A stretch of DNA of 64,000 nucleotides, taken from Oxytricha trifallax (lineage: Eukaryota > Ciliophora > Spirotrichea > Sporadotrichida > Oxytrichidae). Positions within the stretch are counted from its first letter, which is position 1, and each line of letters opens with the position of its first letter. The notes under the pieces are model-generated. The model made no database searches. It saw only the letters and a program-made list of their open reading frames with translations, and was not told the origin of the DNA. The stretch spans positions 124,001-188,000 of the forward strand of contig ARYC01000051.1 in NCBI GenBank assembly GCA_000711775.1. Reading direction: 5' to 3'. Positions 58,212-64,000 of the stretch are shown one piece after another. Position numbers and translations under genes: made by a program.

Positions 58212-58379
58212 TAAACATTGAGTTTTCTTTAGGAAAGACTCTGTAGTCTTAACCTGAAAGCTGTTGCTATGATAGAGAACCTAAAAGAAGCTCATTCTAT
58301 ATTATAAAAAATAATAATTGATATCATGGGTTTAATTAAAAAATTTCTATACACATAATAAGAAAATAGTTATTTATGA
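58212..58379 (+). CDS. Unknown coding fragment
   Basis: The frame reads ERLCSLNLKAVAMIENLKEA, HSILQKIIIDIMG and ends at TGA 58377-58379. The first 25 codons have a helical, amphipathic look and higher GC. There is no ATG at the 5' side, and no family is recognised. Confidence 0.3.
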
Positions 58380-61300
58380 ATTTTTATATAATTGGATAAT
58401 ACCAATTCCAAAGAGGCATACCTAGATGAGTCAAATATTTGAGAGGTTTTAGGGCGGTTCATAGAACTTGAAAGTTGCTATGTGAAAGTTTCGCACTCCT
58501 AATTAAGGAAAGCATTTGAATCTTGTTTATATTAATCTATAAATATTTTAAATGAAAATTTAGAAAAAAAATATAGATTTCATTTATATTTTTTTGTGAT
58601 TTTAATGTAATTTAAATAATGTTGGGTACTTATAGAGAGGAATAAATCGTAAAAATTAATAATCTAAGAAAATTAGTATATTTTTTGTAATATAATATTT
58701 ATATCAAATGCTTCTTGACCTGATAATTTCTGTAATATTCTATACCACAGAGCTTGCATTAGTAAGTTAAAAATATAAGAAAATAAATAATTCATGTAAA
58801 AATATTTTAATATATTAATGTACTCTCTCAGCGAAACTTTTCTGAGGTACTGGTACTAAATTAATTTAAAATTAATTTTTAAATTAACTTTTCCCAAAAC
58901 AATTAAATGTCTTAAAATATTCATTTATATGGATGGAAAAAACATAAATGTTTTTAAAATACTAAAAGATATTCTTCATATTTAAAAAAACAATATATTA
59001 TTAGAATTTCGTATATTTTTACATACTTTTTATTATAAATCCATGTTAACATGCTTAACATTTAATTTCAAAATTCATCAAATTGAAATAATTTTTTACC
59101 AATAAAATTCTTCAAAAATAAAAATTTATCATTTAAAGTTTGAATGATATTGAAATTTAATTAATTTGATTAAATGCTAATAAAAAAATTAATAAAATTA
59201 AGATAATTTTAATTTGAATACAAATAATTTAACTGCTGCTAATTTATATTCTATTTCACATTTTTCATTCACAAAATGGATTCTTAGAAGAATTCAAAAA
59301 TTATTTATGGGGAAGATTTAATGCTAGAAATTAGTCATGCTAAATAAATTTCCCTATCGATTTCTGACAACCTAAGAAATCGCACTTGTTCAAGTATTAA
59401 TTATGTAATTTTATAGAGAGGAACATAGATGGACTAAACTAATATAACTTTATAAAATATAAAAATTGCTCGTAAAAAATTAAAATTAAATAATTCATTT
59501 ATTATATATATTTATATTTATAGTTTATTCCCAGTACCTTTAGAGGTATAATGATTTTAAATGAGATTGAGTGGTTATTTAAAGATAAAAAGTTTAAATT
59601 TCAAAATTTTTTTAATTAATTCGTAAAAGTTTAATTTGGTGCGATTAAATAAATATTCTTTACAGAATTTACTGCAATTCCATTTTAATATTTATATTAA
59701 TCATAATTTTTTCTAACAAAAAAAATTATGAAAAAAAGCATCTAAAAAACTTTGAAAAAAGATCATGAAAGATTTAATTTTTATTAAACTTTAATTTATA
59801 AATAAAAATTATCAGAATGTAATTAATATTTTAAAGTAGTTATATACAAAATTATTGATTGCCCTAGTGTTTAATTGAGTGGATTGAAACCTTGCTATAA
59901 GTTAATGTTCTCTTAATTAGACACGTTGATGACAGTCTTAACTCTCTGAATTTAAAAATTAATAATTCTGCCAATTTTTTTCTCAACACATATTTTAATA
60001 TTTATTATTTAAAAAATCTGTGGATTTTAAAAGGCATACTGTTTATTCTCACAATTCTTACTCTTAATTTAGAATTGATTATTTTATTATTAAATTGGGA
60101 TAAAATTCAAGTCTGAACTCTAATCTTACAAATTTAACAATAAGTAAAATAATACTTCAAAAAAGAAATTCCAACATATTTTACTTTTGTAATTAATCTG
60201 AAAATCCTGAAAAGTTATTGATTTTTGTAGGTTTTCTGTCATTATTATCAGCATACTAAAGATTTTTGAGATTTTAAACTTATTTCTCAAGATTTTAGAA
60301 GAAATTATAGTCATATTCATCCATATTTTATAATATTAAATTTTTGAATTATTTATTTTAAAAAAACAGAAATATTTTTAATATAATAATATCTTGATCG
60401 GGGAATGATTGAATTAATTATTGTACTTTTAAGAAATTAAATAAATATAAATTAAGAAAATTATAAACTAAGATTGCCTGATTGATGAAAAATCCAATTA
60501 AATTAATTTGAAATTTTCAATTTTTGTTTCGAACTAATTTAAATTATTTAATAAAAATTAAAATTCTATGGTATAATATAAATATTAATATAAACTTTAG
60601 GTTCATTTATTAGTCATTAATAGGTTTGGTATTGTTAAAGTTTAATAAATTTTTTTAAAATATATTTAGTTTAACTCAAATGATAAGATTTTATTAGAGG
60701 CATTTAATGATGATGAATGAATTTTTTTAGATGACTATAAACTATTAAAATTATTAAGTGTAAAATAACTAAATAATTTACCAGAAAATTATTATGAATC
60801 GTAATGATAAATGCATTTTAAATAGGAAAGCTCATATATAAAATATAACAGCAAATTAATTTATTAAATATCGCTTTAATAAGATTTTATTAAGCAATTT
60901 GATTTTAGATACTTTTAATGTTAATATTATTATAACTAAATTTAATTGAGTAAGTAAAATAAACTCATTTATGTGCAGAACTACAAAAAATAATAGTCTA
61001 ACTAGCATAAATTATCATCACATATTATAATTAAGAAAGAATAATTTATGCTGTTATTAATATTTAAAATTGCGGTTATTATTGAAACTATATACTCTCT
61101 AGGGGTGCATAATAATAAAAAGAATTGATGTATTTATGATAAATTTTACGAAAAATAGATAATTATAATAATTTGATTAAGAATATTAGATATAATAAAA
61201 ATGGCTGATCAGATGATGCCATGCCAATCACAATAAATTTAAGGTACAAAAATCATATCTAATTTTTAATTTTTAGTGGTCGTACCTGCTAAGAATGGTG

Positions 61301-61548
61301 ACTGACTTAAACTGAGTTTTCGACAAGTTACAGAAAGAAAAGAGATAGGCACATAAAATTGGAATGATGGTAATATCTATGAAGGATAAGGGATGAATAA
61401 TAAAAGCTGTTTTTAGATACCATTTTTACTTAAGTTAATCCTAATACTTAATTATATTAACCTTTTTCATTTTAAATTAAAGACTTCCTCTTATTTTTCA
61501 TAATTTATATTAAGTCTATTCCTTTAAATAATGAAGATAATATTTTAT
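58380..61548. other. AT-rich DNA, nothing firmly recognised
   Basis: A piece at 58694 (MLLDLIISVIFYTTELALV) loosely resembles the small membrane ORF at 20760. Nothing else was supported. Confidence 0.4.
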
Positions 61549-62421
61549 CAATTAATTAGAAAAACTCGTAATTTGGGCAAGTTGCAGAAAGTTAAATATT
61601 CAAATTCATAAACTTGAGATTTATAATAATCATGATGAAAGTTATAATAATAAATATAAATTTCAACAACTAAATTGAATCTCTGGTTTGAGTGTAGAGT
61701 ATATATTTTATCTTCATAAATATAAATAAGTTTTAAAGAGCATATAGAGATAATAAATTATACTATGAAGAAGGTGTAGAGATTCGAAAAAAAGTTAAAT
61801 ATTTTGAATGCTAGTTATTAAATATTTTTAACTTATTTTACTTCAAAATAAACTTTCATTTTATTAATTTTTATATTTTTAATTAAATAAAAAGATTTAA
61901 TCCATTAAATTGATAGAGTTTTATAATATTATCAAATTAATTGGCTTATTATTATAATAATATTTTGGCATTATAATAATATTAAAATGAAAGTTAATTT
62001 TGAAAGGTAGTCTAACTTTGTATTCACTCATCCTGCCCGATCTGTTCTGATCGAATTAAGGTCATGTTAAGAGTCCTTGAGGCCTCAATAATAACAACAC
62101 TAATAACAACACTAATAAGTTAATTTTGAAGTAAAATAAGTTAAAAATATTTAATAACTAGCATTCAAAATATTTAACTTTTTTTCGAATCTCTACACCT
62201 TCTTCATAGTATAATTTATTATCTCTATATGCTCTTTAAAACTTATTTATATTTATGAAGATAAAATATATACTCTACACTCAAACCAGAGATTCAATTT
62301 AGTTGTTGAAATTTATATTTATTATTATAACTTTCATCATGATTATTATAAATCTCAAGTTTATGAATTTGAATATTTAACTTTCTGCAACTTGCCCAAA
62401 TTACGAGTTTTTCTAATTAAA
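61549..62421. mobile_element. Palindromic element, 0.87 kb
   Basis: Ends TTAATTAGAAAAACTCGTAA and its inverse; arms of about 300 bp match closely (GGGCAAGTTGCAGAAAGTTA; CTCTGGTTTGAGTGTAGAGT). The spacer holds a short GC-rich stretch (TCATCCTGCCCGATCTGTTC at about 62029) and a direct repeat TAATAACAACAC. No coding frame was recognised. Confidence 0.85.
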
Positions 62422-63183
62422 GCCTTGGTTTTGTTAAAATTCTGGGTCGATATAATCATTTTAATATAAAATTTGATTCTTCATCAACCTAAACTTGAGA
62501 AATCAAAAGTCTGGAGACATGAAATTTGAGAAAATTAAATGATAAAAATTTTAATTTGTTTATTAAAGATAATGGTCATTTATTTCCAGAAACTATGAAA
62601 AATAAGTTAAAGATATAATGTGATATCATTTTTTATAATACATTCATAGAGTAAAACAATCACAATAATTATTGCAAAATTAGGCTATATATAAGAAAGT
62701 TGTATTTCTATTTACACCAAGTTTACTCTATTTAAAAACGAATCTATAGATAGTTAAGACAAAGAGAGAGATTGTTATGGTATGTAACTAAAATGTTAAT
62801 TATACTTAAACAACTGAAATATTTAAAAAAAATTTGTAATGATAATACATGGACCATAGCTAGATTAATATATTCTTTTTCAAACTAAAGAAAAGAATTA
62901 ATAAAAAAATCTCATAATAATTTTTATATAAAAGGTTGCCTTAATCAATTCGCAATTTATACCCATGCAATAGTAACAGTTATACCAAAATTTAAAATAC
63001 ATTAATAGATTAGATTAAACTCGAATTAGTGGTAGCAGCAATTAATCAAATGATAATTTTTTATTTTTTATTTATTATTATCATTACTCTTACTGATATA
63101 AAGATTTATTAACTATGTTATTAACTATGTTGAAGAAGAAAACAGCACGACAACAAGGAAATACGATACAAGGATCAACATCA
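62422..63183. other. AT-rich DNA, nothing recognised
   Basis: No supported gene or repeat. Confidence 0.5.
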
Positions 63184-63432
63184 CATGGTTGCCAGCTTTT
63201 TCTGAGATTACTAAAGGTAATTTAGTTGCTGTTTACCCTGGGGCATGTATAGGCTTGTCGACTGAAGAACCTGATCTGAATCAGGTAGCTGTGTCACTCG
63301 CCATCCCTCTCCGTGCTACTCCTCCAAGTTTGGTGAAACTTAGGTCATTCGTCGGTTAAAAACCGTGGCCAGGTTTAGATGTTGAACCAGGCGCCCACCT
63401 AATGGGCAGGCTGCTACCAGCATGCATACTTG
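63184..63432 (-). repeat. tRNA-derived SINE-like repeat, copy 2
   Basis: On the minus strand the head reads GGTAGCAGCCTGCCCATTAG, GGGCGCCTGGTTCAACATC, with A-box-like and B-box-like (GGTTCAACATC) elements about 30 nt apart. The body shares CAGATCAGGTTCTTCAGT and the CAACCATGTGATG end with copy 1 at 29.6 kb. GC content is far above the flanks. Probably a pol III-derived retroposon; the partner reverse transcriptase is not in this window. Confidence 0.6.
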
Positions 63433-63467
63433 ATTCAGATCTAAAATACAGCAATATTTTATTTTAT

Positions 63468-63498
63468 TTTCCCCATTTCAAATGTATTCTCGATAATA
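63468..63498. repeat. Solo MITE F right end
   Basis: CCCCATTTCAAATGTATTCT, then CGATAATAAT, equals the family F outer end. No matching left end was found within 1 kb. Confidence 0.55.
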
Positions 63499-64000
63499 AT
63501 GATATCATGCCTAGATGTGAAATACGATAAAATAGTATTTCCACATCTAAATATATAGATTCTACAATTACCTCTATATTATAAGGCACAATAAAATGAA
63601 ATTTTATCCTCTTTCTGAATGGTACATATTTTTTCACTATTGTATTAAATTTAAATTCTAAAATAATTTATTTTTAGCAAGATTGTTTTAGTAATTGAGT
63701 ACTTAAGCAATTTTGATTTCCTCACTAGCTGAAGAATTCTAACATTAAAATGAGAATATATAAATTTATATTTATTAAATGAGGTTTGGTGAATTGAATC
63801 ACAATTTGATTTCATTGGTTCATCATTTTAATAGTAATTTATTATTTAATTATTTTTGATTACTCAAAATTACTTTAAATTATTTAAAACAAAGTATGAA
63901 AACGTATTTTGAATAAATTTAATAGTTATCCTATTTATCTACAACCACTTAATTAATAAGATTTCTAAGTTTGAAATCTAAGTTTTATTAAAAGCTAGAA
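63499..64000. other. AT-rich DNA, nothing recognised
   Basis: No supported gene or repeat up to the window end. Confidence 0.5.

Noticed and set aside
63340-63432. tRNA gene
   Set aside because: A and B box-like sequences are present but acceptor and anticodon stems do not pair; treated as a SINE head.

Overview
The window looks like germline (micronuclear) DNA of a hypotrich ciliate related to Oxytricha or Stylonychia. Four observations support this. (1) Two elements end in C4A4/G4T4 telomere-like repeats and carry the three-gene set of TBE (telomere-bearing element) transposons: a 42-kDa-type DDE transposase, a 22-kDa-type ORF and a zinc-finger/kinase ORF. (2) Recognisable proteins only read through if TAA and TAG mean Gln and TGA is the sole stop. 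Examples are the C2H2 fingers at 53.1 kb (PFQCKDCGKQF, with both Q codons TAG), a Merlin transposase at 22.6-24.9 kb and the TBE proteins. (3) A 52-bp AT-rich insert flanked by AAT repeats splits a zinc-finger codon run at 14.17 kb, exactly like an internal eliminated sequence (IES). (4) The DNA is extremely AT-rich, gene-poor and full of transposons. The species is not determined. No rRNA, bona fide tRNA, CRISPR array or prokaryotic gene was seen.

Layout. 0-1.4 kb: right part of a TBE inserted in a palindromic MITE with a 3-bp ATT target. 1.4-9.8 kb: AT-rich DNA with small coding islands, including a C2H2 fragment at 3.7 kb, and a MITE at 7.4 kb. 9.8-10.5 kb: ancient TBE transposase relic. 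12.4-14.3 kb: large palindrome, coding island, MITE, and the zinc-finger fragment with the IES. 16-22 kb: coding island, MITEs and a small membrane ORF. 22.36-25.05 kb: Merlin-type transposon whose transposase is split by a 1.2-kb palindromic insertion. 25.1-28.3 kb: minus-strand coding islands and two MITEs. 29.15-30.80 kb: element with perfect 8-bp target duplications and a tRNA-like SINE inside. 31.06-35.04 kb: near-complete TBE. 35-43.8 kb: coding islands, MITEs and a palindrome. 43.78-44.85 kb: palindromic element around a decayed Rep-like (superfamily 3 helicase) gene. 45.0-47.2 kb: a GC-rich island with two compact minus-strand genes of unknown function, broken by frameshifts and carrying candidate introns. 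50.4-52.5 kb: two large palindromes side by side, one with a captured coding segment. 53.1 kb: C2H2 fragment. 53.8 kb: MITE. 54-64 kb: mostly featureless AT-rich DNA, coding islands at 57-58 kb, a palindrome at 61.5 kb and a second SINE copy at 63.2 kb.

The recurring theme is layered mobile DNA (TBE in MITE, palindrome in Merlin, SINE in a TIR element) around short coding islands that may be macronuclear-destined segments (MDSs) or germline-limited genes. With TGA as the only stop, AT-rich DNA has long open frames by chance, so islands without a recognised motif get low confidence. All were read by eye; no search was run.
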